NCBI GenBank assembly: GCA_963811595.1
Contig: CAWERW010000001.1
Span: 1 to 64,000, forward strand
DNA from: DASQFQ01 sp963811595
GTDB taxonomy: Bacteria; Actinomycetota; Thermoleophilia; Solirubrobacterales; Solirubrobacteraceae
DNA: 64,000 bases
Reading direction: 5' to 3'
Below are positions 25,097-33,545 of the stretch, in pieces. The position numbers and the translations under genes are program-made. Each line of letters opens with the position of its first letter. The stretch's first letter is position 1. The notes below the pieces were generated by a model, which saw only the letters and a program-made list of their open reading frames with translations, was not told where the DNA came from and searched no databases.

Positions 25097-26223
25097 CAGG
25101 CGCGGTACCTCGCGAGCGTCTCGCGCGCCGCGTCGTCCCACGAGCGCACGCCGGCGCGGCCGGTCTCCCCGAGCCGGCGGCGCAGCTCGGGGTCGGCGGC
25201 GAGCCGCGCGACGCGGTCGGCCAGCGCCGCGGGGTCGTTGGGCGGCACCACGAAGCCGTTCGCGCCGTCGCGCACGACCTCGGGCATCCCGCCGACGTCG
25301 GTGCAGATCACCGGCGTGCCGGTCGCGAGGCTCTCCTGCAGCACGCCGCCGAGCAGCTCCGGGCGGTCCCAGCGGCCGCCGAACACGTCGTCGTGGACGG
25401 AGGGGAGCACGGTGACGAGCGCGCGCCGGTAGTGCTCGGCGACGACCTCGTCGGACGCGTCGTGGACGAAGCGCACGTCCTTGCCGCGGGCGCGCTCGAG
25501 CAGCAGCGCGTGGTACTCGTCGTCGTAGACGCGCCCGACGACGTCCAGCCCCGTGCCCGGCGCGAGCGCGTCGATCAGCACGTCGATGCCCTTGTGGCGC
25601 ATGATCCGCCCGACGTAGAGCACGCGGCCGCCGCAGGGGCGCCGCTCGGGGGCGAGGAACACGTCGGGCACGCCGTCACGGATCACGTGACCGGGGCGCG
25701 GCGTGAGCGTCCCGGAGAAGCGCGAGCTGGGGAGGAACTCGGTCACGCAGCGGGCCACGTCGACCTCGCGGTCCACGTGGTGGCCCATGGCGCCGCGGTC
25801 GGTCACGAACACGCGCTTGCCGAGCGCCGCGCCGGCGAGGATCGCGAGCTGCGGCGCGGCGAGGAAGTAGTGGTTGCAGTGCACGACGTCGACCCCGGCG
25901 AGGTCGCGCACGAACTCGAACGACAGCGGGTCGTAGGCGGCGTCGCCGATCCAGCGCCGCGGCGGGTGGATCTCCACCGCCAGCGGGCCGCGGCGCGTGC
26001 TCAACCGCCGCGGGCCGAACGAGATCATCCGCGTCGGCACGAGCCGGGCCATGGCGGCGGCCAGCTCCCACGCGGCGCGCTCGCCGCCGCCCACGATCGA
26101 GTCGTCGGCGAAGCGCGCGGGCGAGACGAACGCGACCGAGCGCACGCGGCGGGTGGGCGGCCGCCGGCGGGCTCCGGCGGCCAGGACCCCGGCCAACCGT
26201 CGGTACCACCAGAGATCGTCCAT
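25096..26223 (-). CDS. Family 4 glycosyltransferase
   Basis: A 375-aa GT-B glycosyltransferase. The C-terminal nucleotide-sugar domain shows VLYVGRIMRHKGIDVLIDAL and ESLATGTPVICTDVGGMPEV with the conserved Glu. The N-terminal acceptor domain has GGGERAAWELAAAMARL. It is translationally coupled to the DxD glycosyltransferase and divergent from hflX across 30 nt. The donor and acceptor cannot be told. Confidence 0.9.
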   Translation of the reverse strand: MDDLWWYRRLAGVLAAGARRRPPTRRVRSVAFVSPARFADDSIVGGGERAAWELAAAMARLVPTRMISFGPRRLSTRRGPLAVEIHPPRRWIGDAAYDPLSFEFVRDLAGVDVVHCNHYFLAAPQLAILAGAALGKRVFVTDRGAMGHHVDREVDVARCVTEFLPSSRFSGTLTPRPGHVIRDGVPDVFLAPERRPCGGRVLYVGRIMRHKGIDVLIDALAPGTGLDVVGRVYDDEYHALLLERARGKDVRFVHDASDEVVAEHYRRALVTVLPSVHDDVFGGRWDRPELLGGVLQESLATGTPVICTDVGGMPEVVRDGANGFVVPPNDPAALADRVARLAADPELRRRLGETGRAGVRSWDDAARETLARYRA

Positions 26224-26239
26224 GAGGCGGGGGCGAGCC

Positions 26240-26245
26240 TACAAT
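26240..26245 (+). promoter_or_regulatory. -10-like hexamer of hflX
   Basis: TACAAT is 8 nt before the hflX ATG. The purine-rich CAGAGGGG between them is too close to the ATG for a normal ribosome-binding site, so a leaderless or very short leader is likely. Confidence 0.45.
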
Positions 26246-26253
26246 CAGAGGGG

Positions 26254-27552
26254 ATGTCGCGCACAGACAACGGAGCCATCGCAACCACGGGCCGCGCCCG
26301 CCAGCGCGCCTACTGCATCGGCGTGTCGCCCACCGGCGACGATCTCTCCGAGCTCAAGGAGCTGCTGCGCACGGCCGGCGTCGCGGTCGTGGGGGAGGTC
26401 GTCCAGCACCGCGAGCGTCCGCACCCGAACCTCTATCTCGGCTCGGGCAAGGTCGATGAGCTCAAGCCGCTGCTGAAGGCGGCGGACGCGAACCTCGTCG
26501 CGGTCGACGACGAGCTCACGCCGCGCCAGGAGCGCAACCTCGAGGAGGCGATCGGGATGCCGGTGATCGACCGCACCGCGGTGATCCTCGACATCTTCGC
26601 CGGGCACGCCCACACGGCCGACGGCAAGCTCCAGGTCGAGCTCGCGCAGCTCGAATACAACATGGCCCGCATGCGCGGGCTGTGGACGCACCTCGAGCGT
26701 CTCGGCGCCGGCCGCGGCGTCGGCGGCATCGGCACCCGGGGCCCTGGCGAGTCGCAGATCGAGACCGACCGCCGGCTCGCGCGCGACCGCATCTCGGCGC
26801 TGCGGCGGCGGCTCGAGCACGTGAAGTCCAACCGCGCGGTGATGCGCGCCGAGCGCGAGCGCGCGCACCTGCCCAACGTGGCGCTCGCCGGCTACACGAA
26901 CGCGGGCAAGTCGACGCTCCTCAACGCACTGACCGGCGCGGAGGTCGGCGTCCGCGACCGCCTCTTCCACACGCTCGACCCGACGACGCGCACCCTGCGC
27001 CTCGAGGGCCGCACGTACCTCATGACCGACACCGTCGGCTTCATCCGCAAGCTGCCGCACCAGCTCGTCAACGCGTTCGCCGCGACGCTCGAGGAGACGA
27101 AGCTCGCCGACCTGATCCTCCACATCGTCGATGCCCACGCGCCGGAGGAGGACCTCGACGCGATGATGCGCGCGGTCGACGACGTGCTCGAGGAGATCGG
27201 CGCCGGCGAGTCGACGCGGATCCTCGTGCTCAACAAGGCCGACCTGCTCGACGACGACCGCCGCCGCGAGCTGTCGATCCGCCACCCGGAGGGCCTGCTC
27301 GTCTCCGCCGTCACCGGCGAGGGGCTCGAGGAGCTGGGCGCCGCGATCGCCGACTCGTTCGAGCGCTCGCTGCTCGACGTCGAGCTGCTCGTCCCGTTCT
27401 CCGAGGGCCAGACGCTCTCCGAGCTCCACGACGTGGCGGGCGACCTCGAGCGCGAGGACACCGCCGAGGGCGTGCGCGTGAGCGTGCGGCTCCCGGCCGT
27501 CGTGGCGGAGCGCTACGACCGCTACGTCAACGGCGACAACGCCGAGGACTAG
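26254..27552 (+). CDS. hflX: GTPase HflX
   Basis: HflX is a ribosome-associated GTPase that splits stalled or hibernating ribosomes under stress. The 432-aa product has the N-terminal HflX domain (LYLGSGKVDEL, LQVELAQLEYNMARMRGLWTHLERLGAG), a coiled linker, and the GTPase domain with G1 GYTNAGKS (213-220), G3 DTVGF and G4 NKAD. It is divergent from the GT4 gene. Its TAG shares the palindrome CTAG with the stop of convergent dut. Confidence 0.96.
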   Translation: MSRTDNGAIATTGRARQRAYCIGVSPTGDDLSELKELLRTAGVAVVGEVVQHRERPHPNLYLGSGKVDELKPLLKAADANLVAVDDELTPRQERNLEEAIGMPVIDRTAVILDIFAGHAHTADGKLQVELAQLEYNMARMRGLWTHLERLGAGRGVGGIGTRGPGESQIETDRRLARDRISALRRRLEHVKSNRAVMRAERERAHLPNVALAGYTNAGKSTLLNALTGAEVGVRDRLFHTLDPTTRTLRLEGRTYLMTDTVGFIRKLPHQLVNAFAATLEETKLADLILHIVDAHAPEEDLDAMMRAVDDVLEEIGAGESTRILVLNKADLLDDDRRRELSIRHPEGLLVSAVTGEGLEELGAAIADSFERSLLDVELLVPFSEGQTLSELHDVAGDLEREDTAEGVRVSVRLPAVVAERYDRYVNGDNAED

Positions 27553-28001
27553 CGGCCCGAGGAGCCGAAGCCCGCGGTGCCGCGCTCGTCCGCGGAGGCG
27601 GGCAGCTCGTCGACGACGCGGGCGAGCGGGGCGATGAACGGCACGAGCAGGAGCTGGGCGATCCGGTCGCCGACCTCGCCCTGGTAGGGCTCGGCGCCGA
27701 GGTTGACGAGCACGACGCGGATCTCGCCGCGGTACGTGGGATCGATCAGGCCAGGGCCGTTGACGACGGAGATGCCGAAGCGGGCGGCCAGCCCGGAGCG
27801 GGGCACGACCAGCCCGGCGACGCCCTCGGGCAGCGCGACGGCCACGCCGGTGCCGATCACGCGCCGCTCGCCGGGCGCGAGCCCGAACGCCTCGACGCAG
27901 CGGAGATCGAACCCGGCGTCGCCCGGCCGCGTGCGCGCGGGCGGTTGCGCGGCGGGGTGGAGGAGCTGGACCTGGAGCTCGTCGGTCGCGATCGTCGCCA
28001 T
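27549..28001 (-). CDS. dut: Deoxyuridine triphosphatase
   Basis: dUTPase hydrolyses dUTP to dUMP and pyrophosphate, keeping uracil out of DNA and feeding thymidylate synthesis. The 150-aa protein has the five trimeric-dUTPase motifs: DAGFDL, PRSGLA, NGPGLIDPTYRGEI, RIAQL and the C-terminal RGTAGFGSSGR. It is convergent with hflX, sharing CTAG at 27549-27552, and sits just upstream of its own strand's end region near the osmoprotectant operon. Confidence 0.96.
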   Translation of the reverse strand: MATIATDELQVQLLHPAAQPPARTRPGDAGFDLRCVEAFGLAPGERRVIGTGVAVALPEGVAGLVVPRSGLAARFGISVVNGPGLIDPTYRGEIRVVLVNLGAEPYQGEVGDRIAQLLLVPFIAPLARVVDELPASADERGTAGFGSSGR

Positions 28002-28017
28002 GAAACGACGGTAGCGA

Positions 28018-28809
28018 CTAGAGAGGACGGTCCGGCTGCAGGCTCCAGTCCGCGGCCGCGCGCCACAGCCAGACGGGCGGGTCCAGCGGGTCGCCGTGCT
28101 CGTCGAACGGGCCGAGCTCGCGCACCGCGGCGAGCACGGCCGCGCGGTCGGTGGCGCCGCCGCGGACGGCGGCGGTGACGAGCTCGGCCGCGCGGCGGGC
28201 GGCCGACACCAGGCCGTCGCCGGGAGCGAACGGGAGCGCGAGGCGCAGATCCGGGAGCGGCGTGCCGTCCTGGATCCCGTCGAAGGCGACGACCGGCAGC
28301 CCGGCGGCCGCGGCCCGCTCGACCTCCGGCTGGTCGGAGAGGCCGCAGAGCACGACGAGGTCGGCGGCCTCCTCCACGCGCGGCAGCCCGGCCAGCGCGA
28401 GCTGGCGCTCGAGCTGATCGCCGTACTCGTGGTCGCCCGCCACCACCAGCGCGCGCTGCCCCGCCGCGCGCACGTCGGCCGCGATCCGCCGCGCCACCTC
28501 GGTGTCGCGGGCGACCATGCGGAACACGGTGCCGTCGTGCCGTGCCGGGTCGTCCTCGCAGCCGGGCTCGTCGGACCGTGTGATGCCCGCCCAGGTGGCC
28601 ACCGGCGCGAGCAGCGGCAGGCCGGCGGGCCGCGTCGCCTCCAGCGCCTCCGCGACCGCGCGCGAGCGGAACGGGCCGATCAGCGCCAGCGCCTCGGCGT
28701 CGCCCGCCGCGCTCGGTCGCCCGCCGCCGTGGGCGACGTGCTCGACGCCCGCGAGCGCCGCGTCGACGGCCGCCGTGAGCTCGCCGGGCAGCGCCGAGTG
28801 GACCCTCAC
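28018..28809 (-). CDS. Periplasmic-binding-like protein (type 1 fold), no signal peptide
   Basis: A 263-aa protein resembling one and a half lobes of branched-chain amino-acid-type binding proteins: ALIGPFRSRAVAEAL, LLAPVATWAGITRSDEPG, ALVVAGDHEYGDQLERQLA and VVAFDGIQDG. It has no signal peptide or lipobox and is shorter than a full binding protein. The GTG start overlaps the stop of the osmoprotectant-binding gene as GTGA, so it is the last gene of that operon. It may be a cytoplasmic ligand sensor or a degraded binding protein. Confidence 0.6.
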   Translation of the reverse strand: MRVHSALPGELTAAVDAALAGVEHVAHGGGRPSAAGDAEALALIGPFRSRAVAEALEATRPAGLPLLAPVATWAGITRSDEPGCEDDPARHDGTVFRMVARDTEVARRIAADVRAAGQRALVVAGDHEYGDQLERQLALAGLPRVEEAADLVVLCGLSDQPEVERAAAAGLPVVAFDGIQDGTPLPDLRLALPFAPGDGLVSAARRAAELVTAAVRGGATDRAAVLAAVRELGPFDEHGDPLDPPVWLWRAAADWSLQPDRPL

Positions 28810-29783
28810 CCGACGTAGCCGAACTGCCGCAGGTACTCGCGTGCCACCGCGGCCGGCTTCTCCTTGTCGAGGTCGACGCGAGAGTTCAGCTCCTGCATGA
28901 CCTTGGTCGAGAGATCCTGCTGGATCTGGGCGACGAGCTTCGGCAGGTCGGGACCCGCCGCCTCGGCCGCCTCGTCGCGAACCACGAACGTGACGTTGTA
29001 GGGCGGGAAGAGCTTGCGGTCGTCCTCGAGCACGAGCAGGTCGTCCGCCGCGATCTGGCCGTCGGTGGAGAACACGATCGACACGTCGGCCTTGCCGCTC
29101 GTCAGCACGCTGTGGCGATCGGGGAGCTCGGTCGGGAGGTAGCGCCCGAAGCGGAGGCCGTAGACCTGCTCGAGGCCGAGCTTGCAGTCGAGCCGGCGGC
29201 GGCACTCGCGCGAGCCCGAGAGCGTCAGCCTGCCCGCCTTGCTGCGCAGGTCCGAGATCGTCTGCACGCCGAGCTCGGCGGCCCGGGCCTGCGTCATGCC
29301 GACCGCGTTGGAGTTCGTGAACGGCGTCTGCGGCAGCGCGGTCATGCCCGCCTCCGCGAAGCCGTCGCGTGCGGCCTCGAATGCCTCCTGCTCGTCCTTG
29401 GGGATCTTGTCGGGCTGGACGCCGAAGAACGTCGTCAGCGCCGTGCCCGTGTACTCCGGGTAGGCGTCGATCTCGTCGTCCTTGAGCCCCTTGAAGGTGA
29501 CGAGCTCGGACCCGAAGTCGAGCTCCTTGCGCACCTTGTAGCCGCCCGCGCGCAGCGCCTGCGCGTAGATCTCGCCGAGGATGAACTCCTCGGTGAAGTT
29601 CTTCGACGCGATCCGCAGCGTCGTCTGGGCGTTCGCCGCGTTGCTGCGGATCAGCTTCGCGCTCGCGGCGGGCGCCGCCGGGGTGCTCGTCCCCGCGGGC
29701 TCGTCGCCGCCGCCGCCATTGCCGCCGCAGCCTGCGAACAGCAGGCAGAGCACGACGACGAGTGCGGCGATACGCAGCATCAC
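28806..29783 (-). CDS. Osmoprotectant ABC transporter substrate-binding lipoprotein (copy 2)
   Basis: A 325-aa OpuAC/ProX-type lipoprotein that would bind glycine betaine, choline or a related compound outside the membrane. The signal peptide ends in a lipobox (LLFAGC, Cys19), followed by a Gly-rich linker. Core motifs are IASKNFTEEFILGEIYAQ, DAYPEYTGTAL and FPPYNVTFVVRDE. It is paralogous to the binding protein encoded just upstream in the operon, separated from it by a strong hairpin. Start is GTG at 29783 or ATG at 29780. Confidence 0.9.
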   Translation of the reverse strand: MMLRIAALVVVLCLLFAGCGGNGGGGDEPAGTSTPAAPAASAKLIRSNAANAQTTLRIASKNFTEEFILGEIYAQALRAGGYKVRKELDFGSELVTFKGLKDDEIDAYPEYTGTALTTFFGVQPDKIPKDEQEAFEAARDGFAEAGMTALPQTPFTNSNAVGMTQARAAELGVQTISDLRSKAGRLTLSGSRECRRRLDCKLGLEQVYGLRFGRYLPTELPDRHSVLTSGKADVSIVFSTDGQIAADDLLVLEDDRKLFPPYNVTFVVRDEAAEAAGPDLPKLVAQIQQDLSTKVMQELNSRVDLDKEKPAAVAREYLRQFGYVG

Positions 29784-29790
29784 GCCGATT

Positions 29791-29822
29791 ATCCCGCGCC
29801 CGCCAGACGGCGGGCGCGGGAT
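29791..29822. repeat. Perfect 14-bp inverted repeat between the two binding-protein genes
   Basis: ATCCCGCGCCCGCC (29791-29804) pairs without mismatch with GGCGGGCGCGGGAT (29809-29822) around a 4-nt loop. It lies within the 49-nt gap between the paralogous binding-protein genes. No U-run follows on either strand, so RNA stabilisation or partial attenuation is more likely than full termination. Confidence 0.7.
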
Positions 29823-29832
29823 ACAGCTCGGT

Positions 29833-30813
29833 CTACTTGACGAAACCGGCCTGCTGGAGGAAGGCCTTCGCGGCCTCGGCAGGCTCCTGCTTGTCGATGT
29901 CCACGCGGGCGTTGAGCTCCTGCATCACCTGGTCGGTGAGCTCCTTCTGGACGTCCTCGATGACCTTCTGGCCGTCGGGCCCGAGCTTCTCGGCCACCTC
30001 GTTGCGGACGTTGAACGAGACGTTGTAGGGCGGGAAGAACTTCTTGTCGTCGTCCAGGATCACGTACTCGCCGCTGGCGAGGTCGCCGTCGGTCGTGAAG
30101 ATGAACGCCACGTCGGCGTCACCGCTCTTGAGCACCTGGTACTTCTGCTCGGAGGTCACGAACTTGCCGAACTTCATGTCGTAGGTCTCCTCGACGCCGA
30201 GCAGGCAGTCCTGGCGCTGCTTGCACTCGGGGAAGCCGGTGATCGAGAGGTCGGCGGCCTTGTCCTGGAGGTCGGAGATGACCTTCGGGTTGCCGGCCTT
30301 CGCCGCCCCCTCCTTGGTCATGCCGAGGCGGTAGGTGTTCTCGAACGGCGTCGGGGCGTAGGCCGTGATGTCCTCCTCGGCGAAGCCGGCCTTCGTGTCC
30401 TCGTAGGCCTGCTGGGCGTCGCGCGGGACGTCGGCGGTCTTGACCTTGAAGAACGACGTGAGCGCGGTGCCGGTGTACTCCGGATAGGCGTCGACCTTGC
30501 CGCTCTTGAGCGCCTCGTAGGCGATCAGCTCCGAGCCGAGGTTGAGCTGGCGCTTGACCGTGTAGCCGGCGGCCTCGAGCGTCTGCGAGTAGATCTCGCC
30601 GAGCACGAACTGCTCGGTGAAGTTCTTGGAGCCGACGGTGATCGTCGTCCCCTCGGCGCCGTCGACGGGCTGGATCTCCTTGCCGCCCGCGGACTCCGAG
30701 CTGCTCGAGCCCGAGCTGGAGGACGGCTCGTCGTCGTCCTCGCCGCAGGCGGCGAACACGAGGCCGAGGGCCAGGGCGACGAGCAGGATCAAAAGGGGGT
30801 GGTTGCGTCTCAC
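29833..30813 (-). CDS. Osmoprotectant ABC transporter substrate-binding lipoprotein (copy 1)
   Basis: A 326-aa OpuAC/ProX-type lipoprotein. The GTG start at 30813 overlaps the permease stop as GTGA. The signal peptide ends in LVFAACG (lipidated Cys23), followed by a Ser/Glu-rich linker. Core motifs GSKNFTEQFVLGEIYSQ, DAYPEYTGTAL and FPPYNVSFNVRNE match the downstream paralogue, so this is a tandem duplication with diverged ligand loops. It should deliver substrate to the two permeases and ATPase encoded upstream. Confidence 0.92.
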   Translation of the reverse strand: MRRNHPLLILLVALALGLVFAACGEDDDEPSSSSGSSSSESAGGKEIQPVDGAEGTTITVGSKNFTEQFVLGEIYSQTLEAAGYTVKRQLNLGSELIAYEALKSGKVDAYPEYTGTALTSFFKVKTADVPRDAQQAYEDTKAGFAEEDITAYAPTPFENTYRLGMTKEGAAKAGNPKVISDLQDKAADLSITGFPECKQRQDCLLGVEETYDMKFGKFVTSEQKYQVLKSGDADVAFIFTTDGDLASGEYVILDDDKKFFPPYNVSFNVRNEVAEKLGPDGQKVIEDVQKELTDQVMQELNARVDIDKQEPAEAAKAFLQQAGFVK

Positions 30814-31580
30814 GTGGTCTCGATGCTCCTCTTGGGGGACGGGATGGAGAAACGGCGGCGGGTCGAAGAGCCGCGGTCGGTTGCGAGCTTGATGCCGCGC
30901 GGGGTCACCGCGCGCTGGAGGGCGGCGAAGGCGCCGTCGGCGGCGAACGTCAGGATCGCCACGACGATGCAGGCAGCGAGCTGCCCGGACGTGCCGTACA
31001 CGTTCGGGCTGATGATCGGCCGCCCGAGCGTGTCGACGTTGGCCAGTGGCGCGATCGTGGCGGTGGCGATCACCGACACGAGCGAGATCCTGATGCCGCT
31101 CATGATCGTCGGCAGGCCGAGCGGGAGCTCGACCTGCAGCGCGATCTGGCGCTCGGTCAGCCCGTTGCCGCGCGCCGCGTCGGTCGTCTCCGGGTCGACA
31201 CCGCGGATCCCGACGTAGGCGTTGGTGATGATCGGCGGGATCGCCAGCAGCACGAGGGCCACGCAGACGTTGGTGAAGCCGACGCCCAGGAAGGCGATGA
31301 AGAACACGATCAGGCCGAGCGCCGGGACCGCGCGGCCGATGTTGGAGATGCTGGTGGCGGCGAACTGGTAGCGGCCGATGTGGCCGAGCCAGATGCCGAG
31401 CGGCAGCGCGACCAGGCACGCGATCGCGGTCGCGGCCAGCGACAGCTTGACGTGCATCCAGGTCAGCTCCCACATCTCACCGAGGCCGCCCACGCGGACG
31501 GTGCCGGCCTGCGACTCGCGCTCCTGGAAGATGAACTGGATCGCGTCCCCGAACGGGCCGAGCGTGGCGAACGTGCTCAT
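30810..31580 (-). CDS. Osmoprotectant ABC transporter permease (second)
   Basis: A 256-aa ProW/OpuB-type permease with about six membrane helices and the EAA-like loop TTDAARGNGLTERQIALQVELPLGLP that contacts the ATPase. The ATG at 31580 overlaps the stop of the first permease (ATGA). A basic C-terminal tail (GSSTRRRFSIPSPKR) is cytoplasmic. It forms the channel with the first permease. Confidence 0.93.
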   Translation of the reverse strand: MSTFATLGPFGDAIQFIFQERESQAGTVRVGGLGEMWELTWMHVKLSLAATAIACLVALPLGIWLGHIGRYQFAATSISNIGRAVPALGLIVFFIAFLGVGFTNVCVALVLLAIPPIITNAYVGIRGVDPETTDAARGNGLTERQIALQVELPLGLPTIMSGIRISLVSVIATATIAPLANVDTLGRPIISPNVYGTSGQLAACIVVAILTFAADGAFAALQRAVTPRGIKLATDRGSSTRRRFSIPSPKRSIETT

Positions 31581-32287
31581 CGCGTCGCCCGTTCCCACGG
31601 CGTGAACACGCGCTGCACGACGAGCACGAGCAGCTCGAGCACGGCGGCCAGCAGGATCATCAGCACCGACGCCGTCACGACGTTCCCGCGGAACGTCGGG
31701 TCGGCGAAGATCTCCTGGCCCAGCCCGCCCGCGCCGGCGAAGAACGCGAAGCCCGCGATGCCGACCGTCGACGACGCCGCGATCCGCAGCCCGGCGAACA
31801 TCGTCGGCAGCGCCATCGGCAGCTCGACCTTGAAGAGGATCTGGCGGCGCGTGAGGCCCATGCCCTCGGCCGCATCGACCATGTCACGAGGTACCTCCTG
31901 GAGCCCCGTGATGACGTTGCGGTAGATCAGCACCAGCGTGTAGGCGGTGAGCACCACGATCGCGGTCGAGAAGCCGCGGCCGGTGATGTTGAGCAGGATC
32001 AGGTAGAAGGCGATCGAGGGGATCGTGAACAGCACGCTCACGATGAAGAGGAAGATCGGCCCGAGGAACCCGTAGCGGTGCGCGACCAGCGCGAGCCCGG
32101 TGGCGATCACGAAGCCGATCACCAGCGGCACGATGCTCAGCAGCACGTGATCCCACAGCGGCGCGAGGTAGTTGTCGAAGTTGTCGACGATCCAGCCCGG
32201 GCACAGCTCGTTGTTGCCGGGGCACTTCTGCGCCGCGCCCTCGCGGTCGCCGAAGAAGTCCTCGCCGAGCTGGGCGAAGAGGATCAA
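31577..32287 (-). CDS. Osmoprotectant ABC transporter permease (first)
   Basis: A 236-aa permease with the EAA-like loop MVDAAEGMGLTRRQILFKVELPMALP. The N-terminal outside segment contains a Cys pair (KCPGNNELCPGW) that could form a disulfide. The best start is TTG at 32287, which overlaps the ATPase stop as TTGA; no ATG or GTG is near. It pairs with the second permease to make the osmoprotectant channel. Confidence 0.88.
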   Translation of the reverse strand: MILFAQLGEDFFGDREGAAQKCPGNNELCPGWIVDNFDNYLAPLWDHVLLSIVPLVIGFVIATGLALVAHRYGFLGPIFLFIVSVLFTIPSIAFYLILLNITGRGFSTAIVVLTAYTLVLIYRNVITGLQEVPRDMVDAAEGMGLTRRQILFKVELPMALPTMFAGLRIAASSTVGIAGFAFFAGAGGLGQEIFADPTFRGNVVTASVLMILLAAVLELLVLVVQRVFTPWERATR

Positions 32288-33501
32288 GACGCGGCCTCCT
32301 CGGCCGCGAGATCGTGCGCCGCCAGCTCGGAGGCCGTGGGGATGTGCTCGGCCTTCTGGCTCAGCGCGTGCGACAGCACCTCGATGGAGAGCACGCCGGC
32401 GACCTTGCCGTCGGCGTCGACCACCGGCCCGTACTGCGTGTCGGACGCCAGCAGGTCCGAGAGCGCGTCGCGCAGGATGTCGTCGAGCTCGACGATCGGG
32501 TCGGCCGGCGAGCGCAGCTCCTCGCGCACGCGCTCGCCCTGCAGGCCGCGCTCGGACAGCCAGCCGATGGGGCGGTCGTCCTCGTCGACGAGCAGCGGGA
32601 TGTCCAGATCGGCGTCCTCGAGCTTCTTGCGGGCGTCGGCGACGGACTCGCCCGCCCGTACGGTGGCGGCCTTCCAGAGGTCGATGTCGCGCACCCGCTG
32701 GAGCGCGAGCCGCTTGAGCGCGCGGTCGGCGCCCACGAAGTCCTCCACGAACGGCTCGGCGGGGTACATGAGCAGCTCGGCGGGCGGCGCGAACTGCGCG
32801 AGCTTGCCGCCCTCCTTGAGGATCGCGATCTTGTCGCCCATCTTGATCGCCTCGTCGATGTCGTGGGTGACGAAGACGATCGTCTTGCGGATCTCGGCCT
32901 GCAGGCGCAGGAACTCGTTCTGCAGCCGCTCGCGGTTGATCGGGTCGATGGCGCCGAACGGCTCGTCCATCAGCATCAGCGGCGGGTCGGCGGCGAGCGC
33001 GCGGGCGACGCCGACGCGCTGGCGCTGGCCGCCGGAGAGCTGGGACGGGTAGCGGTCGCGGAAGTCGCCGGTGAGGCCGATCAGCTCGAGCAGCTCCTCG
33101 ATGCGTGCGCGCGTGCGCTTCTTGTCCCACCCGAGCAGCTCCGGGACGGTCGCGATGTTGTCGCCGATCGTCTTGTGCGGGAACAGGCCGATCTGCTGGA
33201 TCACGTAGCCGATCTCGCGGCGCAGCTGGGCGGGCGCCTTGCCGCGCACGCTCTCGCCGCCGACGAGGATGTCGCCGTCGGAGATCTCGATCATGCGGTT
33301 GACCATCCGCATCGCGGTCGTCTTGCCGCAGCCCGAGGGGCCGACGAGCACGCAGATCTCGCCGGCGGGGACTTCGAGCGAGAGCGCCTCGACGGCGGCG
33401 CGCTCGGTGCCGGGATAGCGCTTGGTCGCTTCCCGGAACTCGAGCGAGGCGGCCTCGGCGCTTGGCGACGACCCCTCTTGCTGGGCGGTAGTGGAGTTCA
33501 T
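32284..33501 (-). CDS. Osmoprotectant ABC transporter ATP-binding protein with CBS domains
   Basis: A 405-aa OpuAA/ProV-type ATPase: Walker A GPSGCGKTT, Q-loop VIQQIGLFPHKT, signature LSGGQRQRVGVARAL, Walker B LMLMDEPFGAID, and His in FVTHDIDEA. The C-terminal 150 residues hold two CBS modules (DLDIPLLVDEDDRPIGWL, QYGPVVDADGKVAGVLSI), the ionic-strength sensor in related transporters. It is the first gene of the operon ATPase-permease-permease-binding protein-binding protein-binding-like protein. AGGAGG lies 11 nt before the ATG. Confidence 0.95.
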   Translation of the reverse strand: MNSTTAQQEGSSPSAEAASLEFREATKRYPGTERAAVEALSLEVPAGEICVLVGPSGCGKTTAMRMVNRMIEISDGDILVGGESVRGKAPAQLRREIGYVIQQIGLFPHKTIGDNIATVPELLGWDKKRTRARIEELLELIGLTGDFRDRYPSQLSGGQRQRVGVARALAADPPLMLMDEPFGAIDPINRERLQNEFLRLQAEIRKTIVFVTHDIDEAIKMGDKIAILKEGGKLAQFAPPAELLMYPAEPFVEDFVGADRALKRLALQRVRDIDLWKAATVRAGESVADARKKLEDADLDIPLLVDEDDRPIGWLSERGLQGERVREELRSPADPIVELDDILRDALSDLLASDTQYGPVVDADGKVAGVLSIEVLSHALSQKAEHIPTASELAAHDLAAEEAAS

Positions 33502-33506
33502 TGAAA

Positions 33507-33518
33507 AGGAGGCCTCCT
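33507..33518. promoter_or_regulatory. Ribosome-binding site inside a 12-nt palindrome
   Basis: AGGAGGCCTCCT is a perfect palindrome whose minus-strand AGGAGG is the ribosome-binding site of the osmoprotectant ATPase gene. The CCTCCT half lies between it and the ATG and could mask it by intermolecular or local pairing, or the palindrome may be an operator. Spacing to the ATG is long (11 nt). Confidence 0.4.
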
Positions 33519-33545
33519 GACCCGAGGTCGGCACAACCTACAGCT

